DNA from: Cyanocohniella sp. LLY
GTDB taxonomy: Bacteria > Cyanobacteriota > Cyanobacteriia > Cyanobacteriales > Nostocaceae
DNA length: 64,000 nucleotides
Reading direction: 5' to 3'
Assembly: GCA_022241785.1 (NCBI GenBank)
Contig: JAKOMP010000004.1
Span: 66 to 64,065 of the forward strand
Shown here piece after piece: positions 45,054 to 54,747 of the stretch (position 1 is the first letter of the stretch; the number at the start of each line of letters is the position of its first letter). The position numbers were made by a program, and so were the translations under genes. The notes beneath the pieces were generated by a model. The model was not told where the DNA came from. It was given only the letters and a program-made list of their open reading frames with translations, and did no database searches.

Positions 45054-46457
45054 TTATTTTGTGATTTCAATGCCTAACCAATCGCTTAATTCGTAGGCTA
45101 GCCATTCCAATTCCGCTTCAGATTGGATACCACCATAATTGACACTCAGTGGGTATTTCCGGACTCCTGCCCAAATATCTAGTTGTGCTGATACTGTGGT
45201 TTTATCGCCGTCAGAATCTTTAGTAAAGTGTTTGGGAACGTAAACGAGTTTAGTGATACTTTCCCTGGGTGATGGCCGGGGACGATTAAATTTTAATCCC
45301 AATAACTCATAAGTAAAGGCAATTTGCTGGTCATCTAAGTGCAGTCGAATGCGGCCAAATATACCCAGCAGCACATTCCAGATCATGAACAGCCCCACGC
45401 CCCAAAAAGGTAGTGAGAATAAAGCAAAAGGCACATTCACCGGAAAAGGTGCAGAAAGCGCGCCAATTGTCCAGAATAGGATAAAAGAATTCCAGGCGAT
45501 CGCAAACAACCCTGTGAATAACATTGAAGGTTGAAAGCCCACTGGTGGAATAAAGATATCTAAAAATTCTCGATTTTTGGTGATTTGAATTTTACTACCA
45601 GCAGGTTTACCAGTATATTTACCAAGAGTTACTGTATTAGGGCTAGTCAACTGTGGCTGATCTAAAGCTTTCAAAGCTTCCACAGCAGAACTTGGCCGCC
45701 GTTCCACGATCGGTTCAGTCATCCACTGTAACCAGCGCGTCAAGCCTGGACGCAGATGAGTTACTTGCTCAAACTGAATGCGAAAATCCTTTTGGGGTAA
45801 ATCGGCTGGATGAGTACCCGTCACCAAATAAATTAAAGTTGCGCCTAAACTATACAAGTCAGAGGACGGAACAGTCCGCGCCCCAAATTGTTCTGGTGGC
45901 ATATAACCATAAGTTCCCACCACAGTCCTAGTTCCGCCTTCAGCTGCGAGGACAGTTTGTACTGAACCAAAATCTACTAAATAAACTTGCCCCACACTAT
46001 TGCCAGAACGCTCACCCAAGAGAACATTGCTAGGCTTAATATCACGGTGGATCACAGGCGGATATAGCCCATGTAGGTAAATGAGAATTTCTAAAAGGGC
46101 TGTGGCGACTTGTTTAACATCAGCTTCGGTAAAACTCCGCCCAGTTTGTAAGTATTGCTCTAATGTTTGGGCTGGGATATAACTCTGTACTAAGGCAAAT
46201 CCTTTAATGGTGGGTGAATTTACTTCAAAATAGTCTAAATAGCGAGGGATAGCAGGGTGAGATAAAGATTTTAATGTTTCAGCTTCACGCTCAAACAGCT
46301 TAAGATCATCCCATTCAAAGTCACTCCCAAAGGTAAGTAACTTGATCACAATCAATTCACCAGTTGTCTGATCCTGAGCTAATAGCGTCCGCCGCCCTGA
46401 CTTTTTTCCTAAGAGTTGCTGAATTGCGTAGCGGTCGCCTAAAATTTCGCTGACCAT
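45054..46457 (-). CDS. Ser/Thr protein kinase with C-terminal membrane domain
   Basis: The 467-residue protein has a Hanks-type kinase domain (K39 in IVIKLL, catalytic loop HRDIKPSN, DFGSVQT, GTYGYMPPEQF) with a degenerate glycine loop (GKKSGRR). Past residue about 290 come two hydrophobic segments (LFTGLFAIAWNSFILFW and LPFWGVGLFMIWNVLLGIF) and a C-terminal cytoplasmic domain of about 100 residues. It differs from the two kinases at the window start, which have one membrane span and a Pro-rich linker. It is divergent from cbiT. Function unknown. Confidence 0.9.
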   Translation of the reverse strand: MVSEILGDRYAIQQLLGKKSGRRTLLAQDQTTGELIVIKLLTFGSDFEWDDLKLFEREAETLKSLSHPAIPRYLDYFEVNSPTIKGFALVQSYIPAQTLEQYLQTGRSFTEADVKQVATALLEILIYLHGLYPPVIHRDIKPSNVLLGERSGNSVGQVYLVDFGSVQTVLAAEGGTRTVVGTYGYMPPEQFGARTVPSSDLYSLGATLIYLVTGTHPADLPQKDFRIQFEQVTHLRPGLTRWLQWMTEPIVERRPSSAVEALKALDQPQLTSPNTVTLGKYTGKPAGSKIQITKNREFLDIFIPPVGFQPSMLFTGLFAIAWNSFILFWTIGALSAPFPVNVPFALFSLPFWGVGLFMIWNVLLGIFGRIRLHLDDQQIAFTYELLGLKFNRPRPSPRESITKLVYVPKHFTKDSDGDKTTVSAQLDIWAGVRKYPLSVNYGGIQSEAELEWLAYELSDWLGIEITK

Positions 46458-46551
46458 TATGATTGCTGATAACGCTGTGTTTAAAAGCTTTTATAGCTTA
46501 TGGCTTGTCAAATTGGGCAAGCTAATACCTTTAGTATAATTGTGTCTTTCT

Positions 46552-47154
46552 ATGCCTTCCCAACTTTGGCCTTACATTACCCCTGGTATTCCCGATGAAT
46601 TATTTGAGCATTTGCCAGGTATTCCTTTTACTCAGCGCGAAGTGCGGCTGTTATTGATTTCCCAACTGCGGCTACAACCAGACTCAGTATTGTGGGATAT
46701 TGGGGCGGGGACAGGGACAATTCCCGTAGAAGTAGGATTGCTGTGTCCCCAAGGGCAAATTATCGCTGTGGAACGGGACGAAGAAGTAGCCAACTTAATT
46801 AAGCGTAACTGCGATCGCTTTGGGGTTAAAAATGTAGAAGTAATTGAAGGTAGCGCCCCGGAATGTTTGCATGATCTCAAAGTAACTCCTCACCGGGTTT
46901 GTATTGAGGGTGGAAGACCTATTCAGGATGTTTTACAAGCAGTATGGCAATATTTACCATCATCAGGTAGAGTGGTCGCCACAGCTGCTAATCTAGAAGG
47001 CTTGTATGCTATTTCTCAAAGCTTTTCTGTATTGCGAGCCAGAAATATCGAAGTTGTTCAATCAGCAGTCAACCGTCTAGAAACGCGTGGCTTTTCCCAA
47101 ACCTTTGCCGCTGTTGATCCCATTTTTATCCTCAGTGGTGAGAAACTAGACTAG
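46552..47154 (+). CDS. cbiT: Precorrin-6B C15-methylase/decarboxylase subunit CbiT
   Basis: This 200-residue SAM-dependent methyltransferase has motif I VLWDIGAGTGTIPVEV and IIAVERDEEVANLIKRN, with the CbiT/CobL C-terminal domain arrangement GIPFTQREVRLLLISQLRL. It acts in corrin (vitamin B12) synthesis. The ATG at 46552 is chosen over an upstream TTG. It is a single gene here, with no other cobalamin genes adjacent. Confidence 0.88.
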   Translation: MPSQLWPYITPGIPDELFEHLPGIPFTQREVRLLLISQLRLQPDSVLWDIGAGTGTIPVEVGLLCPQGQIIAVERDEEVANLIKRNCDRFGVKNVEVIEGSAPECLHDLKVTPHRVCIEGGRPIQDVLQAVWQYLPSSGRVVATAANLEGLYAISQSFSVLRARNIEVVQSAVNRLETRGFSQTFAAVDPIFILSGEKLD

Positions 47155-47157
47155 GTT

Positions 47158-47335
47158 AGGGACTGGAAGGGGACAAGGCAGACAAGGGGACAAGGGGACA
47201 AGGCGACAAGGCGCAGACATTGGATTGATACCACAATATTGATGTTTTTCATCTCATCCCCCGCTCCCCCCATCTCCCCATCCCCCAATCCCCCCATCTC
47301 CCCATCTCCCGCTCCCCGATCCCCAATACCTCATT
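47158..47335. repeat. Tandem GGACAAG repeats and C-rich STRR before cdsA
   Basis: GGGGACAAG-type units at about 47165-47215 and CCCCATC/CCCCAAT-type heptamers at about 47265-47333 fill the gap between cbiT and cdsA. Confidence 0.75.
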
Positions 47336-47347
47336 CAAAATACTTCT

Positions 47348-48238
47348 ATGCCTTGGTCTCGAATTATTAGTGGAATTATAGCGATCGCTCTTGCTCTAGT
47401 TGCAACTCTTTTGGGGGGTTGGTACTTTACTATCGCAATTGCAGTGGTCGTATTTTTAGGTCAAGAAGAATATTTTAATTTGGTGCGTGCTAGAGGTATT
47501 GTTCCTGCTGCTAAAACCACCATGTTTGTCAGTCAAGCTTTACTGGTGATTTGTAACGTTAATGTCACTTTGGCGGACGCTGTGATGCCCATAGCTGGGA
47601 CGCTAATTTGTTTTTACTTACTTTTTCAGCCAAAAATGGCCACAATTGCGGATATTTCTGCTTCGATTATGGGGCTATTTTATGTAGGTTATTTATCGAG
47701 TTACTGGGTAAGGTTACGCACTCTTGATAGTGTAGCCACGAGTAATCTCCCGCTTGGTGGTTATTGGCCTACAGATTGGACAAATATTTTACAGGAAAAA
47801 AGTTTTGCTTCTTTGCCACAGGGGTTGACGTTGACAGTGCTGACTTTCTTTTGTATTTGGGCTACTGACATCGGCGCTTACGTTTTTGGCAAATTCTTCG
47901 GTAAAACCCGTTTATCTGACATCAGTCCCAAGAAAACTGTTGAAGGTGCTGTGTTTGGGATCATTGCTACTATTGCCGTAGCCGTAGCAGGAGCTTATTA
48001 TTTGCACTTACCGCAATTTCTTTTTACTGGCGTAGCATTAGGTTTACTGATTGGTATTGCCAGTCTTTTGGGCGATCTCACAGAATCTATGCTCAAGCGC
48101 GATGCTGGCGTTAAGGATTCTGGTCAGTTGATCCCCGGTCACGGAGGCATCTTAGACCGCACCGATAGTTATATCTTCACAGCGCCCTTAGTTTACTATT
48201 TTGTGACGCTTTTATTGCCATTGATTGCCAATATTTGA
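47348..48238 (+). CDS. cdsA: Phosphatidate cytidylyltransferase
   Basis: This 296-residue integral membrane enzyme makes CDP-diacylglycerol for phospholipid synthesis. About seven hydrophobic segments are visible, and the family signature near the C-terminus (SMLKRDAGVKDSGQLIPGHG followed by GILDRTDS) is complete. An inserted segment of about 30 residues lies between membrane helices near residue 120-160. It is preceded by a C-rich repeat array. Confidence 0.93.
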   Translation: MPWSRIISGIIAIALALVATLLGGWYFTIAIAVVVFLGQEEYFNLVRARGIVPAAKTTMFVSQALLVICNVNVTLADAVMPIAGTLICFYLLFQPKMATIADISASIMGLFYVGYLSSYWVRLRTLDSVATSNLPLGGYWPTDWTNILQEKSFASLPQGLTLTVLTFFCIWATDIGAYVFGKFFGKTRLSDISPKKTVEGAVFGIIATIAVAVAGAYYLHLPQFLFTGVALGLLIGIASLLGDLTESMLKRDAGVKDSGQLIPGHGGILDRTDSYIFTAPLVYYFVTLLLPLIANI

Positions 48239-48275
48239 GGCTAGAGTCATTTTGCCTCATGTCCCCATGTCACCC

Positions 48276-48989
48276 TCACGGATTAACATTAATCCGTCCT
48301 TGACACACCAACTGACCGGGGATCAAGTTGAGTTCTTGAATATCGACATCTGAGCCAAGATCCAAATTGTATCCATGCTCGTTTTCCACAAGTGGTATTT
48401 CGTTTTGGATAACTTGAATCTGTGATAATTTCAATTCACGATTGCCAATTAACTCTAAACTTAAATAAATTTCCAGAGGTATAGATTCGCTAGTGGGTGC
48501 TAAGATAGCACGGAGTTGAATTTGATTATTGTCTAAAATAATTTTCTGCCAAGTAATTGCTTGGGATTTTAGACAATATTCTGGTATAAGTTTAACCAGT
48601 ACATCATTTAAAGCAGTTGATAAGAGTTCAGATGAAAGGGAACTATTTAAATCCTTTTCCTCAACTACTACATCGCCAATCACTGGTACTATTTCTAACA
48701 GTCTGAGTGGTTGCCCTTTGAGTACTGAGCCTATATTGACCTGAATATTTTCTGCTAAGAGTTGAATTCGTGTAACATGAAGGCCTTGATACACGGCATC
48801 GCTGGCTATTATAGAAACCCAGGGAATGCAACCAGAGAGAAGTTGGCGATCGCTCGCTTTAATTTCTACCTCTAGTTGAGATACTTGAGTGACTTGTGAT
48901 TTTAACCAGAGTTTTAGGGCTTTTGTGAGTACATTTGTAATTATGCGGATTTTATGTGAACTTTTGGCTGAGGAATTTTCTTCTGGCAT
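48276..48989 (-). CDS. DUF2993 (LmeA-like) protein
   Basis: The 237-residue protein matches the cyanobacterial DUF2993 pattern: a helix followed by a region of repeated beta strands (QVTQVSQLEVEIKASDRQLL, SVLKGQPLRLLEIVPVIGDV, DNNQIQLRAILAPTSES). There is no signal peptide. The function is unknown; family members are thought to bind lipids or act at membranes. It is convergent with cdsA and divergent from the pseudouridine synthase gene. Confidence 0.8.
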   Translation of the reverse strand: MPEENSSAKSSHKIRIITNVLTKALKLWLKSQVTQVSQLEVEIKASDRQLLSGCIPWVSIIASDAVYQGLHVTRIQLLAENIQVNIGSVLKGQPLRLLEIVPVIGDVVVEEKDLNSSLSSELLSTALNDVLVKLIPEYCLKSQAITWQKIILDNNQIQLRAILAPTSESIPLEIYLSLELIGNRELKLSQIQVIQNEIPLVENEHGYNLDLGSDVDIQELNLIPGQLVCQGRINVNP

Positions 48990-49152
48990 TTAACCACTTA
49001 GGTGATGGATATTTGCTAAACAACTAACTAAACTGAAATAAGCTTTAAATGTAACATTTATGGCTACTCAGCACAAAATGCAAATATGATGAATATTATC
49101 TAAACTTTCCACACTTTCTCCAAAATTTCCCAGTATATTCAGTAATTTCAAC

Positions 49153-49938
49153 ATGGAGGCGCGGTTACAAAAAGTTCTAGCTCAATGGGGTATAGCCTCA
49201 CGTCGTGAAGCTGAGGAAATGATTCGGCGATCGCGTGTGCGAATTAATGGAGTAATAGCACATTTAGGTCAAAAAGTTGACCCTCAAAAAGATACCATTT
49301 CCATAGATGGCAAGCCAGTATCTGCTCGGCAGCCGCCTGTAATATATCTATTACTAAATAAACCACCTGGAGTAGTTTCTACCTGCTATGACCCTCAGGG
49401 AAGAACAACAGTTTTAGATTTACTTCCTGAAGAATTACGCCAGGGTTCAGGTCTGCACCCTGTTGGCCGTCTAGATGCAGATTCCACCGGAGCGTTAATC
49501 CTGACCAATGACGGGGAACTCACATTTGCACTCACCCATCCACGTCACAGTGTCCCTAAGACTTATCAGGTTTTGGTCAAGGGACATCCATCCGAAGCCG
49601 TGTTAGAAATGTGGCGTCAAGGTGTGACTTTAGAAGGGCGAAAAACACGCCCAGCTAAAGTGAACTTAACAGAAAGTCTTGCTAAAAACAGCCGTTTAGA
49701 AATAGTTTTGAAGGAGGGGAGAAACCGACAGATTCGCCGTGTAGCCCAACAGTTGGGATATCCCGTAATTAAGCTACATCGTACTGCCATAGGCCCAATT
49801 CAATTACAAATCTCAAAAGCACCCTTGTTACGTGAGGGTGACTATCGTCTACTCAAAGATGCTGAAATTCGCTTTTTAAAAGAGCAGATTAAGCATCTAC
49901 CTATTAAAGATTCAGCTGAGGTCAGGAGCGGAGATTAA
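49153..49938 (+). CDS. rRNA pseudouridine synthase (RluB/RsuA family)
   Basis: This 261-residue enzyme has an N-terminal S4 RNA-binding domain (RLQKVLAQWGIASRREAEEM) and a catalytic domain with VGRLDADSTGALILTNDG (catalytic Asp) and LKEGRNRQIRRV. It isomerises a uridine in rRNA. It ends 2 bp before the next gene, so both are cotranscribed. Whether its target is 16S or 23S rRNA is not decided by sequence. Confidence 0.9.
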   Translation: MEARLQKVLAQWGIASRREAEEMIRRSRVRINGVIAHLGQKVDPQKDTISIDGKPVSARQPPVIYLLLNKPPGVVSTCYDPQGRTTVLDLLPEELRQGSGLHPVGRLDADSTGALILTNDGELTFALTHPRHSVPKTYQVLVKGHPSEAVLEMWRQGVTLEGRKTRPAKVNLTESLAKNSRLEIVLKEGRNRQIRRVAQQLGYPVIKLHRTAIGPIQLQISKAPLLREGDYRLLKDAEIRFLKEQIKHLPIKDSAEVRSGD

Positions 49939-49940
49939 GC

Positions 49941-50750
49941 ATGAAATGGCTAAAAAGTAAAGAAAAAGAGCAGCCGACATTTTCATTAGCACAGCAACAA
50001 GCGGAAAAATTGGCCCAAATGGGCGCTCAATTGCGAGAAACCCGACAAAAACGGGCTTTATCTCTAGAAGAAATGGTAGTTTTAACCAAGATTCCCCGGC
50101 GATTATTACAGGCGATAGAAGAAGGTAATTTAGAAGATTTACCAGAACCAGTTTATATTCAGGGTTTAATCAGGCAATTTTCCGATGCACTGGGCTTTCA
50201 GGGATTGGAATTTGCCAGTAATTTTCCTTTAGATTCTCATTCAGTCAGCATCCCGCCTACTGAAAAAAATCATTCTATTGGTTTACTACGACCGCTTCAT
50301 CTTTACTTACTTTATATATTTGTCATTGTCAGCGCTGTAAGTAGCTTGTCTCAATTGCTGAGTAATAGTAATACTCTTAGCCATAGCAATCAACAGCCAC
50401 AAAGAGAAACAGCTTATCAATCAGAATCCAATCAAGCAAACTCTCAAAAACCTACAAACTTGCAACCTGTAAGCGACACCTCGAATCGCATCAACAATAA
50501 TCAGTCATTGCAGATTGGTGTCACCTTAAAAGAATCATCTTGGATTCGCGTAGTAGCCGATGGCAAAACCGAGTTCGAGGGTATTCTCCCACAAGGAACT
50601 TACCGCACCTGGAAAGCCCAAGAGCAACTAACAGTAAAAACTAATAATGCTGGTAGTGTTTTGATGAGCGTGAATCAGCAAGAAGCCAGACAAATGGGAG
50701 AACCAGGGAAAGAAGGAGAAATCAAGATTGGTGGTAAACCCAGATCTTGA
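49941..50750 (+). CDS. RodZ-like helix-turn-helix membrane protein
   Basis: The 269-residue protein has an N-terminal helix-turn-helix (GAQLRETRQKRALSLEEMVV, LTKIPRRLLQAIEEGNLEDL), a membrane helix at about 112-130 (LYLLYIFVIVSAVSSLSQLL) and an Asn/Gln-rich linker, then a C-terminal DUF4115-type beta domain (SLQIGVTLKESSWIRVVADG). This is the RodZ layout, a cytoskeletal adaptor that links MreB to the cell wall machinery. A 2-bp gap joins it to the pseudouridine synthase gene. Confidence 0.8.
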   Translation: MKWLKSKEKEQPTFSLAQQQAEKLAQMGAQLRETRQKRALSLEEMVVLTKIPRRLLQAIEEGNLEDLPEPVYIQGLIRQFSDALGFQGLEFASNFPLDSHSVSIPPTEKNHSIGLLRPLHLYLLYIFVIVSAVSSLSQLLSNSNTLSHSNQQPQRETAYQSESNQANSQKPTNLQPVSDTSNRINNNQSLQIGVTLKESSWIRVVADGKTEFEGILPQGTYRTWKAQEQLTVKTNNAGSVLMSVNQQEARQMGEPGKEGEIKIGGKPRS

Positions 50751-50794
50751 GTAGATAGGGATCAGGGACAAATGGCAAAATATTTTTGTTCATT

Positions 50795-50845
<51 letters not shown>

Positions 50846-50847
50846 TT

Positions 50848-52356
50848 TCATTTTCCTTGCGGTGCGCGTCCGCAGAGTTTAGTGAGATTTTTCAGGCGAT
50901 CGCCTAGTTCTTCTGTTAACGCTGATGGCTGATAGCGCCAATCCCAATTACCCTCAGCAACACTGGGAAAGTTCATGCGCGCCTCGGTTCCTAAACCCAA
51001 GATATCCTGCAAAGGAATAATCGCTTGATTGGCGATGGAACTTAAAGCTAATCGAATGACATCCCAGTGAACACCTTCAGGACTAATGCAACCTAAATAA
51101 AGTAGTAAGTTTTGCTTTTCCCAATCACTAGCTTGGTTAAACCAGCCTACAGTGGTGTCATTGTCGTGAGTTCCGGTATACACCACAGCGTTACGTGTGT
51201 AATTAAAAGGTAAAAATGGATTACCGGGATCAGAACCAAAAGCAAACTGTAACACCTTCATTCCAGGGAACTCATACTTGTCGCGCAGTGCTTCTACTTC
51301 TGGCGTAATTACCCCCAAATCTTCGGCTAAGACTGGTAACTGTCCCAATTGCTGTTTGATCGCATCAAATAACTCGTCACCTGGGGCCTTCATCCATGTT
51401 CCATTCATGGCTGTTTCTTCGCCTTTTTTGACAGCCCAGTAGGCTTCAAAACCCCGGAAGTGGTCAATGCGAATGACATCTATATAATCCAGCATTGCTT
51501 CAAAGCGACCCAGCCACCATTTAAAGTCTTGTTTTTGCAATTCCTCCCAGTCATAAACTGGGTTACCCCATAATTGACCAGTTTCACTAAAGTAATCAGG
51601 TGGAACTCCCGCCATTAATGCTGGTTCTCTTGTTTCTTCATCTAGGCAAAAGATTTCGGGATGCGCCCACACATCAGCGCTATCTTGGGCTACATAAATG
51701 GGAATATCGCCAACTATGGAAATCCCGCTCATGTTGGCATAGGATTTGAGTTCTGACCATTGGCGGAAAAATTCAAATTGAACGAATTTATAGTAAAAAA
51801 TTTCAGACGTTAATTGTCGTCGTACCCGATCCATTGCTTCTGGTTCGCGCTTGACAAGTTCTGATTCCCAAGTGTGCCAACTTGTATCTTCATGGGCATC
51901 TTTCAAGGCCATAAATAAGGCGTAATCATCTAGCCAATAAGCTTTGCTATCACAAAAACCTGCAAATTCTGTTTGTTGTAGAGGTTTTGCTTTAACTTGA
52001 AAGTTCTCACAGGCTTTTTTCAGCAATGCAATTTTTATGGGCTTAACTTGCTCGTAATCTACCTTAGAGTCCTCAAATACTGGTAAGTTAGCAAAATCTT
52101 CTTCAGCTAACAAACCCTGCTCTTGCAACTGTTCTGGGTTGATGAGCATGGGGTTTCCTGCCATTGCTGAGTAGGAAGCATAAGGAGAATTCCCATACCC
52201 TGTCGGCCCTAAGGGTAAGACTTGCCAATATTGTTGGTAACTTTCTCTGAGAAAATCAATAAATTTGTAGGCTTCTAAACCTAAATCCCCAATGCCAAAT
52301 CGACTGGGAAAAGATGTAGGATGCAACAAAATACCACTGGATCTAGGAAAAGGCAT
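50848..52356 (-). CDS. malQ: 4-alpha-glucanotransferase (amylomaltase)
   Basis: This 502-residue GH77 enzyme disproportionates glucans in glycogen metabolism. It shows the family segments RIDHFRGFEAYW, LAEDLGVITPEVEALRDK, GMKVLQFAF and VVYTGTHDNDTT, including the catalytic Asp/Glu regions. I use the ATG at 52356 (start PFPRSSGILLHP) rather than the TTG four codons upstream. It is divergent from a Nudix gene. Confidence 0.95.
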   Translation of the reverse strand: MPFPRSSGILLHPTSFPSRFGIGDLGLEAYKFIDFLRESYQQYWQVLPLGPTGYGNSPYASYSAMAGNPMLINPEQLQEQGLLAEEDFANLPVFEDSKVDYEQVKPIKIALLKKACENFQVKAKPLQQTEFAGFCDSKAYWLDDYALFMALKDAHEDTSWHTWESELVKREPEAMDRVRRQLTSEIFYYKFVQFEFFRQWSELKSYANMSGISIVGDIPIYVAQDSADVWAHPEIFCLDEETREPALMAGVPPDYFSETGQLWGNPVYDWEELQKQDFKWWLGRFEAMLDYIDVIRIDHFRGFEAYWAVKKGEETAMNGTWMKAPGDELFDAIKQQLGQLPVLAEDLGVITPEVEALRDKYEFPGMKVLQFAFGSDPGNPFLPFNYTRNAVVYTGTHDNDTTVGWFNQASDWEKQNLLLYLGCISPEGVHWDVIRLALSSIANQAIIPLQDILGLGTEARMNFPSVAEGNWDWRYQPSALTEELGDRLKNLTKLCGRAPQGK

Positions 52357-52472
52357 ATTGAACTTCAAATATAGAAATAAGTGATTGCAACGAATTTATC
52401 ACGGTAAGGTCAGCTTTGAAAGCTAACAGAAAATGAGGGTGAGAGGAAGATTTTACATAATGACTATTGACT

Positions 52473-52910
52473 ATGACTTATAGAAATCCTGCACCAACGG
52501 TTGATATCATCATTGAATTAGTGGATCGGCCACATCGACCAATAGTGTTAATTGAGCGGCATAATTCACCTTTAGGTTGGGCGATTCCTGGCGGTTTTGT
52601 AGATTATGGGGAACCTGTGGAGGTAGCGGCGCGGCGCGAGGCTGAGGAAGAAATTGGTTTGCAAGTTGAGTTGATTGAACAATTTTTGGTCTATTCTGAC
52701 CCTAGTCGTGACCCGCGTCAGCACACCATTAGTATTGTGTTTTTGGCTACAGCATCAGGGGAGCCAAAAGCGGGTGATGATGCAAAGAATGTGGGTGTTT
52801 TTGAGTCTTGGTGTGTGCCGAATAATTTATGTTTTGACCACGATCGCATTCTCCGGGATTATTGGCGTTATCGGCATTATGGGCTGCGTCCACGGTTGGG
52901 CTGGGAGTGA
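52473..52910 (+). CDS. Nudix hydrolase
   Basis: This 145-residue protein has an intact Nudix box [18 protein letters not shown] followed by EEEIGLQV. It is small, soluble and lies 104 bp before the pentapeptide-repeat gene. ADP-ribose or a nucleotide is a likely substrate class; this is inference. The ATG at 52473 is chosen over a TTG two codons upstream. Confidence 0.88.
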   Translation: MTYRNPAPTVDIIIELVDRPHRPIVLIERHNSPLGWAIPGGFVDYGEPVEVAARREAEEEIGLQVELIEQFLVYSDPSRDPRQHTISIVFLATASGEPKAGDDAKNVGVFESWCVPNNLCFDHDRILRDYWRYRHYGLRPRLGWE

Positions 52911-53014
52911 CGAACCACAGAGGCACAGAGGGCGCGGAGAGAGGAGTTAAGACGAGTATCTATGAATTATTATTACTGCGTTTATACTGAAGCAGTGGTA
53001 TTTTATGGTGCATT

Positions 53015-54388
53015 ATGGATGCTGAGGAATTATTGGAGAAATATGCAAAAGGTCAACGTGACTTTAAGAGTGTAAATCTAAGAGGAGTAGATTTAAAAGG
53101 TGCTGATTTAAGTGGGATCAACCTACAAAGTGCTGACTTGACAGGAGCAGATTTGAATGATGCAAACTTGAGCAACGCAATTCTTCATTGCACAAACTTT
53201 ACTAGAGCATCTTTGACAGGTGCAAAGTTGAGTTGTTTACAAAACAGTTCTTCTGTGAATTTCAGTTGGGCAGATTTGATTTGTGCTGACTTGAGTCAGG
53301 CAAATCTAACTAGCGCCAACTTTACTAATGCCAATTTGGATAATGCTGACTTGAGTCAGGCGAATCTAAGTAGCGCCAACTTTACTAATGCCAACCTGAA
53401 TGATGCCAACTTGAGTCAGGCGAATCTAAGTAGTGCTGACTGTACTAATGCCAATTTGGATAATACTAAGTTGAGCGATGCGACGCTAGAATCTGCCAAC
53501 TTAACTGAAGCATCCTTGAACAATGCAAACCTTGTGAGGGCAAAACTTACAGGTGCTAATTTGAGTGGAGCTAATTTGACTGGGGTTGATTTGAGTCAAG
53601 CAATCTTAAGCAACGTTAAACTCAAAAATGCCAATTTACAGCAAATCAAAATTCGAGGCGTCCGTTTATCTCAACAAGATTTTTCTGGGATGAATTTGGC
53701 TGGTGCTGATTTGGGCGCAGCTAACCTCATTGGCGTAAATTTCAGAAAAGCTTGTTTACAAGGGACAAATTTAGATAAGGCGGAACTGCAAAAAACTGAT
53801 TTGATAAAAGCGAATCTAAATGGAGCAAGTCTGAGGAAAGTAGACTTGACTGGAGCAAATATCTATGGGGCTAGCTTTGCAGAAGCAGACCTAACTGGTG
53901 CGATAATGCCTGATGGAGAAGTTTACCAGCCGATCGCCTCTGAGGTGGAAATCGGTAAACAGGAAGCATCGTTAGAGCAAGTAATATCTATGACTCGTAA
54001 AGTAATTAATACTGACCAAGCACCTGCTCCAGTGGGGCCATATAATCAGGCGATCGCCGCTTCTGGTCAAATGGTCTTTGTCGCTGGACAAATTGCCATC
54101 GATCCTCGCCTCGGTGATATTGTCTACACGGATGATGTGAAAAAGCAAACTGAGCAGGTAATGGCTAATCTAGAAGCTATTCTGACAGCATCTGGTGCTA
54201 GTTTTGAAAATGTGGTCAAAACCACCGTATTTCTCGCTGATATGAATGATTTTGCTGCAGTGAATGCGGTTTATGCTAAATATTTTCCCGAAGATACAGC
54301 CCCAGCCCGTGCTTGTGTGCAGGTGTCGCGTCTACCTAAGGATGTTTTGGTAGAAATTGATTGTATTGCAGTGATACCTGGGGAATAA
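53015..54388 (+). CDS. Pentapeptide-repeat protein fused to a RidA domain
   Basis: This 457-residue protein has about 55 tandem pentapeptides of the A(D/N)Lxx type at residues about 20-300 (for example [16 protein letters not shown]), which fold as a right-handed quadrilateral beta-helix. Residue 326 starts a complete RidA/YjgF domain ([50 protein letters not shown]). RidA deaminates reactive enamines and imines. The frame is continuous. RidA is normally a stand-alone protein of about 130 residues, so this fusion is unusual. An internal ATG at 53990 could make RidA alone, but no Shine-Dalgarno sequence is seen. Confidence 0.85.
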   Translation: MDAEELLEKYAKGQRDFKSVNLRGVDLKGADLSGINLQSADLTGADLNDANLSNAILHCTNFTRASLTGAKLSCLQNSSSVNFSWADLICADLSQANLTSANFTNANLDNADLSQANLSSANFTNANLNDANLSQANLSSADCTNANLDNTKLSDATLESANLTEASLNNANLVRAKLTGANLSGANLTGVDLSQAILSNVKLKNANLQQIKIRGVRLSQQDFSGMNLAGADLGAANLIGVNFRKACLQGTNLDKAELQKTDLIKANLNGASLRKVDLTGANIYGASFAEADLTGAIMPDGEVYQPIASEVEIGKQEASLEQVISMTRKVINTDQAPAPVGPYNQAIAASGQMVFVAGQIAIDPRLGDIVYTDDVKKQTEQVMANLEAILTASGASFENVVKTTVFLADMNDFAAVNAVYAKYFPEDTAPARACVQVSRLPKDVLVEIDCIAVIPGE

Positions 54389-54395
54389 AGTTTTT

Positions 54396-54420
54396 AACCC
54401 GCGCAGGCGGGTTTGGTTTG
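54396..54420 (+). terminator. Intrinsic terminator of the pentapeptide-RidA gene
   Basis: AACCCGC GCAG GCGGGTT forms a 7-bp stem directly after the stop codon, followed by TGGTTTG. Confidence 0.6.
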
Positions 54421-54472
54421 TATAGCCGCGACTTCTAGTCGCCAGGGCTAGTTGAATTAATAAGATATGTGA

Positions 54473-54523
54473 AGCGATCGCCTGCATAAGCCTTCATAAT
54501 TCTACAAATGGCAGGCGATCGCT
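54473..54523. repeat. 13-bp inverted repeat built on HIP1 sites
   Basis: AGCGATCGCCTGC (54473-54485) and GCAGGCGATCGCT (54511-54523) are perfect inverted copies with a 25-bp spacer. The rest of this 359-bp gap contains another hairpin (GCGACT/AGTCGC near 54428) and STRR-like CCCCTGCT repeats at 54713-54750. No gene is seen. Confidence 0.65.
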
Positions 54524-54747
54524 CAATTCAAAATTCTTGCCAAAGTTTAGCAAAAATTACTGCCGAATACTTATTAAATTTTCTTATTAAAAAATCAAAA
54601 CTTTACCAGCCGTTTCCACGAACTTTGCTGTGACGTATTGTGACTTCTTCTAAATTATCTGGGGACTTCCAGAAATTAAATTATCCAATTTACTGGGATG
54701 CAAGGTTGTCTTTCTCCCCCCTGCTCCCTGCTCCCCTGCTCCCCTGC

